A stretch of DNA of 64,000 bases from JAKAGZ01 sp963783855 (GCA_963783855.1 CAWAPE010000005.1:496001-560000); one strand, 5' to 3'; counted from the stretch's first letter, positions 27,239 to 37,736 are shown. Made by a program: numbers and translations. The notes: generated by a model from the letters alone, not told the origin.

Positions 27239-30200
27239 TAGAATATTTCTTAGGAAGCGTGAACGTCATTGTGGTTCCTATATTTTTTTTGCTGTCTACC
27301 TGGATAGATCCTCCAAGTAAATCAAGATATCTTTTTGTAATTGCGAGTCCAAGTCCTGTGCCTTCATATCGTCTGCTCAGGCCAACATCTTCCTGGCTGA
27401 ATGTTTCGAATAAATGTTTCTTGTACTCATCAGACATTCCAATCCCCTGATCCTGCACACTGCATTCAAGATACTCCTTATTATCCACAAGTTTGAGAAT
27501 AATTTCTCCTTTATAGCTATACTTTATAGCATTACTTAAAAGGTTAACTAAAACGCCTCCCAGACAGTATTCATCTGTAGGAATTATTATTTCTTCCCTG
27601 GGCAAATCCAGTTTTATAGTCAGGCCCTTTTTCTTTGCCTGTAGCTCTAAAACACTATGTGCAGATACCATAGCTTTTGAAACAGAAACAGGCTTTATAT
27701 TTACAGAAAAATCATCGGCTTCCAACCTTGAAATATCAAGCACCTGTGTAATCGTTTCCAGTAGCCTCACCCCTGCTTCTTCCATAGAATTAAAAAATTG
27801 CTTGTCTTCATCACTGGCATTCTGATAATATATTTCTTTAAGTATACTGCTGAATCCTAGAATTGCATTTAGCGGACTGCGAATTTCGTGAGAAACTGTT
27901 GAAAGGAAACTACTTTTAAGTCTATTTGCTTCTTCAGCTTTATCTTTTGCCTTAATCAGTTCTTCTTCAATTTTCTTCTGCTGAGTCATGTCAATCATAA
28001 CTCCAATTAACTCAGTCGAATCATTTTCACTTACTAAAACCTGTACTATATCTTTCAGCCAAATTGTAGAACCATTTGCTGTAATCATTCTATAGTCAAA
28101 TGAGTGTAGTTTTCTTTCCTTTGTTCCAGTTTTACAAAGTTGAACAGCATTTTCTCTATCTTCCGGATGAATGTGATTAATCCAGAAATCTTCTTCATTC
28201 AACCATTGCTTTACAGGATATCCCAGAAGAGTTTCAGCCTGCTTGCTAACAAATTTAAATTGGAAATCTTCCGGGTCCGCACGCCAGAAAATTGCACTAA
28301 CTGATTCAATTAACTGACGATATTTTATTTCCGTTTCCTTTAAATCCAGTTCAGCTTTTTTCCGAACAGTAATATCTTTTACAAATCCTTCAAAATAAGG
28401 GCTCTGATTTTTTGAGTTTTTTATTATATGAGCGTTTAAATTTACCCAGATTTTATTCCCATCTTTTTTAAGCCATTGCATTTCCAAATTAGCAGTAGAA
28501 CCAGAAGGTTCAAAATCTGCAATTAGATTTTCCCTAGTGTTAACATCGGGATAAAGAACTTTTATATTATTTGTCATTAATTCCTGTGTAGAAGAATACC
28601 CCAATATTTTAGCCAGTTCATCATTAGCAGTTATTATTTTACCATCCCTAGTTGACTGATAAATTCCAACAGGTGCGTATTGGAACAAATCTCTGTATTT
28701 TTCTTCAGAATTTCTCAGTATATTTTCAATTTCTTTCCTTTCAGTAATATCTCTGTAAATACCCTGGATTGCTTTCTTCCCTTGCCAGATAATTTCCGTA
28801 ACATTTACTTCAAGTACTTTCTTTTCACCTTTTCTGGTAAGCGCTTTCATTTCGTATTTTGCTGGCTCAAATTTACCTTCTGCCACTAATTTGAATCTAT
28901 CCTTTACAAACGGTACACTCTCCTCAGCAATAATTATAATTGGATCAAATGCTTCAGAAACTGCTTCTCTCTCGCTTATTCCAAAGAGTTTTTCCCAGGC
29001 CGGGTTCACCATTTTCAAATGATAGTCTTGCAAGACATAGATTGCATCTGCTGAACTTGTAACTAAATTTCTATAATTTTTCTCTTTCTCGATAATAGCT
29101 TCTTCAGCCAACTTACGGGAAGTAATATCCAGAAGAGTTCCTATTACTGCAGGTTTATTTTTAAATGATGTACGCGCTCCATAAACTTCTACAGAGATTA
29201 GTTCACCGTTTTTTCTTCTACAATTAAATTCATAGTTAAGTGAGTCAACTTCACCTTCAACCCTTTTCCGTAAATTTTCTCGCACTGTTTCCCAGTCCTT
29301 AACTGGGGTTACATCTTGCGGACCCATTATGTTCAGCAATTCATCTACGCGATATCCAAGAATTTCAGCAATTTTAGGGTTTATATACTTGAAAACACCA
29401 TCCTGAATCAGGTAAACTCCAACCAATGAATTTTCGACAAGTGACCTGAATTTTTCTTCTGATTCTTTTAATAACTGTAGAGTATTTTTTATTTCTGATA
29501 TATCATATGAAAATATTCTAACTAAATCGTTAGCAGGCAGATAGAAGAATTTCTGTTCGAAATATTTATCAGAAAATTTAATTTCCCTGGTTAATGGATT
29601 ATTTGGATTGTTTTTAATAGCAGGTAATATTTCACTAAAGTCTCGCAGAACAGGATGCTCTTTCCCTTGAATTTCAATCCCCGGAAAAACCTTTTTTGTA
29701 TTACTATTTGTATAAAGGACATTCCCTTTTGAATCAATTTCTATAACAACATTTGGGTTTTGTTCCGGGAAGGATGCTAATCTTTTAAGATGTTCTTCAG
29801 TTTCTTTTCTTTCAGTAATATCAGAATGAATACCAAGTGAACCAATAACATGCCCTGAATTATCGTAAACCGGCGCACCGATTACTTCCATAAAAACGGG
29901 CGTGCCGTCCTTTTTTTTCATTGTTAGTTCATATTTGTCCGCTATGCCTTTTGTTCTGTCAATGTTTTTATTCTTTATAATCTCCTGGTCTTTTTTATCC
30001 AAAAGTACTTTATAACCTATTTTACCAATCAGCTCTTCTTGTTTGTACCCCATCATTTCGCAGTACCTGTTATTTACAAACATGAGCCTGTCTTCATTAT
30101 CTGCCTGTACAATTCCTTCACTAATATTTTCTACCAGCGATTTAAATTTTGTTTCTTCACTTGTTAATTTCTTTTAAAATTAACCCTGTCATTAACATCA

Positions 30201-30559
30201 ATAATTATAACAAGCCTGGCATTTATGCCATTAAATTGAATATCTCTTGCCGTAACTTCTACAAAGAATTGCTCTCCACTTTTCTTTTCGTGAATAGTGG
30301 ATGTAATTTTAGGAGACTTTTTATCCCTGTTTTTAAAGACCCTGTTGAATTGTGAGATGCTTTCCCCGGTATGAAGCTCCTGTATTGTAATATCTAAAAA
30401 TTCTTTTTCACTATACCCATAAAATTTCAAAGCCGCCTTATTAACTGCAATAATCTTAAAATTATTACAATCGTAAATCAGCATACTCAGCGGGTGATCC
30501 AGGAAAAACAACTTATAAAAATCATTTCCCATATCATCATAATTTATTTTTTGATTCAT
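27231..30559 (-). pseudogene. Multi-PAS sensor histidine kinase, interrupted by one frameshift
   Basis: Two frames give one kinase. The first (30559-30164) encodes an N-terminal PAS domain and ends in VNDRVNFKRN. The second is open from 30173 (KLTSEETKFKSLVENISEGI), so its PAS domain begins before the first ATG at 30083. A -1 shift at the TTTTAAAAG run (30179-30171) joins them. The second frame holds about six PAS domains separated by DITERK-type linkers, then HisKA (H-box STVSHEIRSPLNAILGFS) and HATPase (LLSNAIKYS, DQGIGMS, YEGTGLGLAITKRY). No membrane helix, so a cytosolic kinase. A CheY-like receiver gene lies 69 bases upstream. The coding content is otherwise clean, so the shift may be a sequence error. 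Confidence 0.8.
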
Positions 30560-30628
30560 ATTATTCAGATGTGAATTTATTTTTTTGAATTCAGACTAAT
30601 TTTAGCAATAGCAAATAGCCTGTTAGTT

Positions 30629-31003
30629 CTATTCCAAAGAAAGAACTTCTTTCATTAATGATTTTATCACGTTACTTTCAAACGGTTTGGAAAGGTAATG
30701 AGTACAACCGGAATTAAGGAATTCCTCTTTATCTCCTTTCATTGCATATGCCGTTACAGCAACAATCGGGATACTGCCATATCCCTCTATTTTCCTAATT
30801 CTTTTTGTGGCCTCTAGCCCACTCATTTCCCTACCCAATCCAATATCCATTAATATTGCATCATATTTCTTTTCACCTGTCATTTTAATTGCAGTGGCTC
30901 CGTCCTCTGCTACATCTATTTCACACAATTTTAGCAGGAAAAGTTTAGTTATATCCCTACTGGCTTTATCGTCATCTACAATTAATATTAATGGTTTTTC
31001 CAT
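30629..31003 (-). CDS. CheY-like response regulator receiver
   Basis: 124 residues, a single receiver domain with all key residues: IVDDDK acidic pair, phospho-Asp in ILMDIGLG, Thr in AVTAYAMKG and Lys in YLSKPF. This subtype, with ATKRIRKIEG and STC-like helix 4, is usual for receivers that take phosphate from large PAS kinases or act in phosphorelays. It lies directly upstream of the seven-PAS kinase on the same strand, and the two probably form one signalling unit. No output domain, so the downstream target is unknown. Confidence 0.88.
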   Translation of the reverse strand: MEKPLILIVDDDKASRDITKLFLLKLCEIDVAEDGATAIKMTGEKKYDAILMDIGLGREMSGLEATKRIRKIEGYGSIPIVAVTAYAMKGDKEEFLNSGCTHYLSKPFESNVIKSLMKEVLSLE

Positions 31004-31223
31004 ATAACGTCTGTATTTATTTATTATTTTAAGAAATATACGAAAAAATTGCTCTCTAGATTAGTGCTAAAACTTATTTATTTTCCTGAGATTTAAGATA
31101 ATCTGGATTTATGTCCTAATGACCATTTAACTTCTATTAAGTATAAAATATTTTCATTATGTTTGTTTTTATTAAATTTTCAAGGAATTTCTTTTAAGAT
31201 ATTACAAGGTATTAACTTTTATG

Positions 31224-31611
31224 ATGTATTTCTCATAAATTATTCGTCGCCTGCGCAATCCGAAATTCATCAATGGAAAAGTATTGATCTCGTTGATAAA
31301 AAAATCTGATATGATGAATCAAATTTTGATTCCGCAAGCGGCGATCACTTTGATGTCTGGGTTCTTGAGCAACATATCCCTCCGCTTGTTCTTGACGAAC
31401 TACCAGGAACTATTTGTCGATCAGAGGCGTTATAAACGCTAAGTATGGAATTCTGAAAGTAAGATACTATAATTCATCCGACAAGGATTTGTATAATTTT
31501 GATTATCCTATAGCCGGTTACCCGGATGAATATAAATGCACATAGTCGATTTTTGAAGAATCGGCATTACATAAAGTTTTAAGAAAATATTTTAGAAAAA
31601 AAGGAGCATAA
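31224..31611 (+). pseudogene. Decayed gene for a small secreted protein
   Basis: A protein-like reading crosses several stops. Frame from 31241 reads SSPAQSEIHQWKSIDLVDKK, stop at 31307, then DSASGDHFDVWVLEQHIPP to a stop at 31433. A shift to the next frame gives NAKYGILKVRYYNSSDK and AGYPDEYK, a stop at 31543, then SIFEESALHKVLRKYF to 31611. The W..I......YD..S layout recalls small surface-adhesin-E-like secreted proteins, but the family call is weak. At least three disruptions show real decay. The upstream 31004-31220 holds nothing recognisable. Confidence 0.55.
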
Positions 31612-31616
31612 AATAA

Positions 31617-32024
31617 TTGAAAAGTCATTTTAAGGACTTCGAGGAATTCACTTATGTTAAATCCTCGGGAATACACGGTGCAGGGATTTTTACATCAGTT
31701 GATATTCCGGCCGAAAGCAAAATAATGGAAATTAAAGGGGAGATTATTTCAGGCGATGAATGTGAAAGACGCGAAGAAGATGAAGACAATGTTTATATAT
31801 TCTGGTACGATGATGAAACATACATAGATACAAATAATACTGAAAAAATGAAATTTATTAATCACAATTGTGAAGCTAATTGTGTAGTAGAAGAAGATAC
31901 TGGTGTAAGTCTTTACTTATATGCAGACAGAGAGATAAAGGCTGGCGAAGAGCTTACCATTGATTATGGCTATGAAGACATTTATGAAGAATGTAATTGC
32001 GAAAAATGTGCCCAGGAATTATAA
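31617..32024 (+). CDS. SET-domain protein methyltransferase
   Basis: 135 residues, one SET domain. IHGAGIFTSVDIP is the start of SET, FINHNCEANC is the NHSCxPN cofactor motif with S replaced by N, and GEELTIDYGYED is the ELTxDY catalytic motif. The end CNCEKC matches the post-SET cysteine cluster that binds zinc. Such short SET proteins use S-adenosylmethionine to methylate lysines; bacterial targets are mostly unknown. TTG start, with AAGGAG (31601-31606) ten bases upstream. That ribosome site sits inside the last codons of the decayed gene before it. Ends in a good terminator. Confidence 0.85.
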   Translation: MKSHFKDFEEFTYVKSSGIHGAGIFTSVDIPAESKIMEIKGEIISGDECERREEDEDNVYIFWYDDETYIDTNNTEKMKFINHNCEANCVVEEDTGVSLYLYADREIKAGEELTIDYGYEDIYEECNCEKCAQEL

Positions 32025-32033
32025 CACAAAAAA

Positions 32034-32053
32034 GGCTGCCCGTTTGAGCAGCC
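32034..32053. terminator. Bidirectional terminator between SET gene and pepD
   Basis: GGCTGC (32034-32039) pairs with GCAGCC (32048-32053). An A-run lies on the left and CTTTTAA on the right, so it can stop both convergent genes. Confidence 0.75.
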
Positions 32054-32063
32054 CTTTTAATAT

Positions 32064-33530
32064 TTAATAATTTGTTGCAACCCGTTTTAGAATTCCCTTT
32101 AACAAATCATAAAATTTTTCCACGGTTTCTATGTTAATCCTTTCATCAGGTGAGTGAGCCCCTTGAATAGTTGGACCGAATGAAACCATATCAAGTCCCG
32201 GGCTTTTGCCTTCAAGAATACCACATTCAAGACCTGCGTGAATAGCCTTAATTTCTGGTTCTTTATTAAATAAATTCTTAAAAACATCCTTTGAAATATT
32301 CAGGATTTTTGAGTCCAGGTTTGGTTTCCAACCTGGATACCCATCAGGAGACTGGTATTTAGCTCCTGCTAGGCTGAATATAGAACCAACGCTTTCTGCA
32401 ATGAAATTGTTTGCGCTGTTTATTGAACTTCTCTGGCTAGTACCAATCACCAAGATTTTATCTTTTGTAGTAATTGTAGCAAGATTAGTTGACGTTTCAA
32501 CTAAACCTGCTATATCCTGACTCATTTGAATTACGCCGTGCGGTAAAGCCATTATAGTATCGATGATTTTTTTAGCAAAACCTTTTTTGAATGATTGTTT
32601 AAAAGATTCTTTTGATTTTAGTAATTCAATTTTCAAACCACCATCCGCAGTTTTGAATTCATTTTGAACATTAGCTTCCAGTTGTTTTACTATTTTTTTT
32701 GCTTTAGCGGCATCAGATTTCTTAATTAGAAGAAATGCCTCAGCTTCTCTTGGAATAGCATTTCTTAAACTACCACCTTCTATTTTTGCGACTGAGACAT
32801 TCAGGTTCTGTAATTCATTTAATGCTCTGCCTAAAATCTTTATTGCATTACCTCTGCCTGCCTCTATATCCAATCCTGAGTGACCGCCTTTTAATCCACT
32901 TACAACCAATTCATAAGAATCTGTACCTGCAGGAGCTTTAGTCATTTCCAGTTTGAATTCAGCCACAGTATCAACTCCGCCTGAGCATCCAACATAAAAA
33001 GCACCATCTTCTTCAGAATCAAGATTAAGCAGGATCTTACCTGCAAACATTCCTTTTTTCAAATTTGTTGCCCCGGTAAGTCCGGTTTCTTCATCGATAG
33101 TCATTAAAAGTTCCAGTGGACCATGAACCGCATCCTTATCAGTTACAACAGCCAAACCAGCAGCAACACCAATTCCATTGTCGCTGCCAAGAGTTGTACC
33201 ATCTGCAGTAATCCAACCATCTTCTTTTATGAGTGTTATAGGATCATTTTCAAAATCGTGAACTTTACTTTTGTTTTTCTCGCAAACCATATCAACGTGT
33301 CCCTGCAAAACAACAGTTGGTGCATTTTCATAACCCGGAGTAGCAGGTACTTTCATAACTATGTTACCGACTTTATCCTGTTTAAATTCAAGATTTAACT
33401 CCTTAGCAAGATCTTTAAGGTGTGCTAATATTTTACCTTCTTTTTTTGATGGTCTGGGCACCTGGCTGATTTCATAAAATCTTTTCCAGATAATTGCGGG
33501 TCCCAACCCTTGTATTGCAGTATCAGACAT
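32064..33530 (-). CDS. pepD: Aminoacyl-histidine dipeptidase PepD (M20C)
   Basis: 488 residues. M20C dizinc dipeptidase with a catalytic domain interrupted by a lid/dimer domain. Seen: LQGHVDMV (first His ligand and Asp), GSDNGIGVA (bridging Asp), MTIDEETGLTGA (catalytic Glu pair), NLDSEEDGAFYVGCSGG (Asp ligand) and FGPTIQGAHSPDERI (last His). It cleaves carnosine-like and general dipeptides in the cytosol. The length matches E. coli PepD (485). It is convergent to the SET gene and 39 bases upstream of nothing else on its strand but typA, so perhaps co-transcribed with typA. It adds to the peptide-degrading theme of the window. Confidence 0.93.
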   Translation of the reverse strand: MSDTAIQGLGPAIIWKRFYEISQVPRPSKKEGKILAHLKDLAKELNLEFKQDKVGNIVMKVPATPGYENAPTVVLQGHVDMVCEKNKSKVHDFENDPITLIKEDGWITADGTTLGSDNGIGVAAGLAVVTDKDAVHGPLELLMTIDEETGLTGATNLKKGMFAGKILLNLDSEEDGAFYVGCSGGVDTVAEFKLEMTKAPAGTDSYELVVSGLKGGHSGLDIEAGRGNAIKILGRALNELQNLNVSVAKIEGGSLRNAIPREAEAFLLIKKSDAAKAKKIVKQLEANVQNEFKTADGGLKIELLKSKESFKQSFKKGFAKKIIDTIMALPHGVIQMSQDIAGLVETSTNLATITTKDKILVIGTSQRSSINSANNFIAESVGSIFSLAGAKYQSPDGYPGWKPNLDSKILNISKDVFKNLFNKEPEIKAIHAGLECGILEGKSPGLDMVSFGPTIQGAHSPDERINIETVEKFYDLLKGILKRVATNY

Positions 33531-33569
33531 AATAATACCTCTTTATTTTTATTTTTTCATCTGAATATA

Positions 33570-35417
33570 TTAAGTAACGCTAACTTCATCCGATTTTTGT
33601 TTTGCAGCGAGTCTAGCGTTTTTCCTATCCATTTCCGTTAAATATTTTTTCCTGATTCGTATGCTTTCTGGTGTAACCTCAACGTACTCGTCATCAGTTA
33701 TCCACTCAATAGCCTTTTCCAGAGTCATAATAGTTGGCGGCTCAAGTCTGATTGCTTCATCGGCTCCTGAAGAACGCATGTTTGAAAGCTGTTTGGTCTT
33801 TGTAACATTTACACGCATATCCATATCGCGTGAGTTTTCACCTACAACCATTCCTTCATATACTTTTGTTCCATTGTCAATAAAAAACACTGCTCTTTCC
33901 TGCAGTTTGAACATTGCATAGCCTGAAGCTACTCCGTTTTCCATCGCAACCAGTGCACCTCTTTGTCTCTGTTGAATTTCACCTTTAAATGGTTCATATG
34001 AATGAAAATTATGATGAAGAATGCCCGTTCCCCTTGTATCAGTCATAAATTCTGCACGGTAGCCTATCAGTCCACGCGATGGAATAATAAATTCTACCCT
34101 GGTATTATCATGAAAAGTAATCATATTCTTCATTTCGCCTTTGCGCTTTCCAAGTTTTTCAATCACAATACCTACAAACTCTTCCGGCACATCTATTATT
34201 ACGTGTTCAACAGGTTCGCACATTACATCCAGAATTCTTTTCATAATTACCTGCGGCTTGCTCAGCTGCAATTCATATCCTTCCCTTCTCATATTTTCAA
34301 TCAGAATAGCCAGATGTAGTTCACCTCTTCCGCTGACTTTAAAACTGTCGGGAGAATCTGTCATTTCAACATTCAGACTAACATTCGATTTTAATTCCTT
34401 TGATAACCTGTCACTAATATTTCTTGTTGTTACATACTTACCTTCCAGCCCCGCAAATGGAGAAGTATTTACAATAAAATTCATAGTTATTGTAGGCTCA
34501 TCAATCGCAACAAAAGGAAGTCCCTCCGGTTTCAATGGACTCGTAATAGTATCTCCAATGTTCACATCTTCAAGGCCTGCAATTGCGCCTATATCACCAG
34601 CTGTAAGTTCATCAATTTCAACACGATGGAAATCACGGTATGAGTAAAGTTTCGTAATTTTTGCGTTTAGTTTTGTTCCTTCCCGTGATATTAAAACAAT
34701 ATTATCGCCAACTATAATTTTACCCGATTTTACACGACCAATTCCAATTCTTCCCAGGTAATCGTTGTAATCGATGGCTGAGATCAGCATCTGAAAAGGT
34801 TCTTCTAAATTTCCTTCCGGTCCCGGAACAGATTTAACAATTACATCAAAAAGTGGGAAAAGATTTTTTCCTTCATCTTCAAGATTGATTTTTGCAATAC
34901 CTTGTTTTGCAACTGCCCACACATAAGGGAAATCAAGTTGTTCTTCGGTAGCCCCAAGTGATACAAACAGATCAAATACTTCATTCAGTACTTCATCAGG
35001 ACGGGCATCTTTTCTATCAATTTTATTAATTACAACTATAGGTTTCAGTCCAAGATCAAGAGACTTTTTCAAAACAAATTTAGTCTGTGGAAGTGGTCCC
35101 TCTGCAGCATCAACCAAAAGTAAAACCCCATCTACCATCCTTAAAGTTCTTTCTACTTCACCTCCAAAATCAGCGTGTCCCGGAGTATCAACAATATTTA
35201 TTTTTACACCTTCGTAAATAACGCTTAAATTCTTTGCTGTAATTGTAATTCCTCTTTCTTTTTCCAGGGCATTGGAATCCATTATTCGTGTCTCAACGTG
35301 TTGATTTTCCCTGAAAACCCCTGTTTGCTTCAGCATATGATCGACTAATGTAGTTTTGCCATGATCTACATGCGCTATTATTGCGATATTCCTGATATCA
35401 GTTCTGATGTTTTCCAC
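33570..35417 (-). CDS. typA: Ribosome-associated GTPase TypA/BipA
   Basis: 615 residues, the usual BipA length. GTPase motifs: G1 IAHVDHGKTTL, G2 RGITI, G3 DTPGHADFGGEV, G4 NKIDR. These are followed by EF-G-like domains II, III and V and the BipA-specific C-terminal domain (MFKLQERAVFFIDNGTKVYE). BipA binds the 70S ribosome and helps 50S assembly, mainly under stress or cold. It lies 39 bases upstream of pepD on the same strand. Start ATG at 35417 fits the conserved N-terminus NIAIIAH. Confidence 0.97.
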   Translation of the reverse strand: MENIRTDIRNIAIIAHVDHGKTTLVDHMLKQTGVFRENQHVETRIMDSNALEKERGITITAKNLSVIYEGVKINIVDTPGHADFGGEVERTLRMVDGVLLLVDAAEGPLPQTKFVLKKSLDLGLKPIVVINKIDRKDARPDEVLNEVFDLFVSLGATEEQLDFPYVWAVAKQGIAKINLEDEGKNLFPLFDVIVKSVPGPEGNLEEPFQMLISAIDYNDYLGRIGIGRVKSGKIIVGDNIVLISREGTKLNAKITKLYSYRDFHRVEIDELTAGDIGAIAGLEDVNIGDTITSPLKPEGLPFVAIDEPTITMNFIVNTSPFAGLEGKYVTTRNISDRLSKELKSNVSLNVEMTDSPDSFKVSGRGELHLAILIENMRREGYELQLSKPQVIMKRILDVMCEPVEHVIIDVPEEFVGIVIEKLGKRKGEMKNMITFHDNTRVEFIIPSRGLIGYRAEFMTDTRGTGILHHNFHSYEPFKGEIQQRQRGALVAMENGVASGYAMFKLQERAVFFIDNGTKVYEGMVVGENSRDMDMRVNVTKTKQLSNMRSSGADEAIRLEPPTIMTLEKAIEWITDDEYVEVTPESIRIRKKYLTEMDRKNARLAAKQKSDEVSVT

Positions 35418-35525
35418 AAATTTCCTTTAAAATTTAAAAAGTTAGATTACAAATATAGTTAGAAAGAGAAGTACAAACAATGAAATAAGCGGTTAGAAAT
35501 ACAGTGATAAATACTTATTAAAAGG

Positions 35526-35837
35526 CTAAGTAACTATTGCTGTAGTAAGAGAAATTTCTTCAAGAATTCCCGATACACGCAGACAATTGCTCATTTCACC
35601 GGTAAAAACAATGGATTTTCCTTTAATATGAACCTCAAAAGCGTGTCCTCTTGCTTTCTCAAATGAACAATGGACTGCCTTAATCAACTGGGCAATTACG
35701 TCATCAAATGTGTGCCAATCGTCATTGTATAATATGACTTTACTTTCGAGTCCTGTAGAAATTGAATCATCAACTTCTATTTCCGGTTCCCTGCCGGGCT
35801 TCTGTATTTCTTTTAATTTCTCCATATACACGAACAT
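35526..35837 (-). CDS. clpS: ATP-dependent Clp protease adaptor ClpS
   Basis: 103 residues. The core VILYNDDWHTFDDVIAQL is the ClpS pocket that reads N-degron residues, with conserved Asp pair and later FEVHIKGKSIVFTGE. ClpS delivers N-end-rule substrates to ClpA(P). The ATG at 35837 gives MFVYMEKL; the ATG four codons in (35825) is equally possible since no clear ribosome site marks either. No clpA is nearby. Gap to typA is 108 bases. Confidence 0.88.
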   Translation of the reverse strand: MFVYMEKLKEIQKPGREPEIEVDDSISTGLESKVILYNDDWHTFDDVIAQLIKAVHCSFEKARGHAFEVHIKGKSIVFTGEMSNCLRVSGILEEISLTTAIVT

Positions 35838-35979
35838 AAATAATAATTAAAAAAATATAAAGACAAAATTAATAAGAATTATAACATTTTAGAGCTTTTG
35901 TTGAAATTCGCTTCATTGAATTTCTTCTATTTTATGGTTATTTTTTTAACAAAAATAAACGTTTTTATACGGAGGATAG

Positions 35980-36732
35980 ATGAAAATAGCAGTATGTGTA
36001 AGTCATGTTCCGGACACTGCAACAAAAGTCAAAATTGATTCAAGTGAAAAGGCTATAGACAATACAGGCGTAACCTACGTTATTAATCCCTATGATGAAT
36101 TTGCTGTTGAAGAAGCATTAAAGATGAAGGAAAAAGTTGGTGGGGATACTGAAGTAATAGCCATTAGTGTCGGGGGAGATAGTTCAAAAGAAACTATCAG
36201 AAAAGCACTCGCAATGGGCGCAGATAAAGGAATTTTGCTAAAAGATGGCAATCCTCGTGATTCTTTTGGGATAGCAAAAGCCCTCTCAGAAGAAATTAAA
36301 TCACTCGGCTGTGAATTGGTTTTTTGCGGAAAACAGTCAGTTGATTATGATAATTCAATCACCGGCCAGCTTACAGCAACAATGCTTGGATATTCCTGCA
36401 TTGCAGTTGTTGTTGGACTAAATATCGATGGTGATAAAATCACAGCGGAAAGAGAAATTGAAGGTGGTAAAGAAGTTGTAGAATCAAAATTACCGGCAGT
36501 TATAACCACACAAAAAGGATTAAATGAACCAAGATACGCCTCACTAAAAGGCATTATGGCAGCAAAGAAAAAAACTATTGAAGAAAAACCAGCAGCTTCT
36601 TTTGAAAGTATGACTGAAATGGTTAAGCTTATAAAACCGGCACCGAAACAACCAGGAAGGATACTTGGTTCGGATGCATCAGCGGTTCCTGAACTGGTTA
36701 AATTATTAAGAGAAGAAGCTAAAGTTATATAA
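35980..36732 (+). CDS. etfB: Electron transfer flavoprotein beta subunit
   Basis: 250 residues, AMP-binding ETF beta fold. MKIAVCVSHVPDTATKVKID is close to the family N-terminus, followed by NPYDEFAVEEAL and the recognition-loop region ending ALAMGADKGILL. ETF takes electrons from acyl-CoA and amino-acid dehydrogenases and passes them to ETF-quinone oxidoreductase or bifurcates them. GGAGG lies 4 bases before the ATG. etfA follows after 17 bases. Confidence 0.93.
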   Translation: MKIAVCVSHVPDTATKVKIDSSEKAIDNTGVTYVINPYDEFAVEEALKMKEKVGGDTEVIAISVGGDSSKETIRKALAMGADKGILLKDGNPRDSFGIAKALSEEIKSLGCELVFCGKQSVDYDNSITGQLTATMLGYSCIAVVVGLNIDGDKITAEREIEGGKEVVESKLPAVITTQKGLNEPRYASLKGIMAAKKKTIEEKPAASFESMTEMVKLIKPAPKQPGRILGSDASAVPELVKLLREEAKVI

Positions 36733-36749
36733 TATAGGAATTTTAAATT

Positions 36750-37718
36750 ATGGCAAATAAAATACTCGCAGTTTTAGAACAAAGAGAAGGTAAACTAAAA
36801 AAATCAGCTTTCGAGGCTGCTGCAACTTCTGCAAAACTGGCCAAGGAACTAAACCTAGAAGCCGAGGCTGTTGTTGTTGGTGGAGATGTTGAAAACATTA
36901 ATGACATAGCAAAATACGGACTCCAGAAAGTAACCCATTTCAAGAATAATGATTTAACAAATTATTCTTCAAGTGCTTATACAAACGTAGTTGCTGATTT
37001 TGCAAATGAAATTTCAGCAGAATACGTGGTGTTTGTTGACACAGCTTTCGGTAAAGATCTGGCACCAAGAGTCGCAGTAAAATTAAATGCTGGTTGTCTT
37101 ATAGATTGTATTCAACTTGATGTTGATGGCGGTTCCTTAAAAGCAATCAGACCTATTTATGCAGGCAAGGCTTTAATGGAAATGAAACCTAAGAGCGAAA
37201 AGAAAGTAATTACACTCAGACCAAATGTATTTAAAGCTGAAGCAACAGGCGAAGGATCTGCAAATGTCGAGACAAAAGATGTTGATTCACCAGACCTGTC
37301 AACACGCGTAACGGAATTCAAGAAATCCGAAGGCAAAATGGATGTTGCAGAAGCTGATATTATAGTCTCGGGTGGAAGAGGACTTAAAGCCCCGGAAAAT
37401 TTTAAATTGGTAGAAGATCTCGCAGATGTTTTGGGTGCTGCAGTGGGAGCATCCAGAGCTGCGGTTGATGCAGGCTGGAGACCTCATAGGGAGCAAGTTG
37501 GCCAAACTGGTAAAACTGTTACACCATCGCTCTATATTGCTTGTGGAATTTCGGGAGCAATACAACATCTGGCAGGTATGTCATCAAGTAAATACATTGT
37601 TGCAATCAATAAAGATAAAGATGCACCAATTTTTGGAATTGCAGATTATGGTATTACTGGTGATGTTTTTGAGGTATTGCCTGCATTAACAGACGAGATT
37701 AAAAAGATTAAATCTTAA
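36750..37718 (+). CDS. etfA: Electron transfer flavoprotein alpha subunit
   Basis: 322 residues. N-terminal alpha/beta domain plus the conserved FAD-binding C-terminal domain: IVSGGRGLKAPENF, LGAAVGASRAAVDAGW, VGQTGKTVTPSLYIACGISG and IVAINKDKDAPIFGIADYGI. Pairs with the upstream etfB product to form the soluble heterodimer. Fatty-acid, branched-chain amino-acid or proline-type oxidation are possible electron sources. No ETF dehydrogenase partner is in the window. Confidence 0.95.
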   Translation: MANKILAVLEQREGKLKKSAFEAAATSAKLAKELNLEAEAVVVGGDVENINDIAKYGLQKVTHFKNNDLTNYSSSAYTNVVADFANEISAEYVVFVDTAFGKDLAPRVAVKLNAGCLIDCIQLDVDGGSLKAIRPIYAGKALMEMKPKSEKKVITLRPNVFKAEATGEGSANVETKDVDSPDLSTRVTEFKKSEGKMDVAEADIIVSGGRGLKAPENFKLVEDLADVLGAAVGASRAAVDAGWRPHREQVGQTGKTVTPSLYIACGISGAIQHLAGMSSSKYIVAINKDKDAPIFGIADYGITGDVFEVLPALTDEIKKIKS

Positions 37719-37736
37719 GGGGTTAGGTGATTTTAA

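Noticed and set aside
30171..30179. Programmed -1 frameshifting in the multi-PAS kinase
   Set aside because: The direction fits, but TTTAAAA is out of phase with the required X-XXY-YYZ codons, so a plain indel is simpler.
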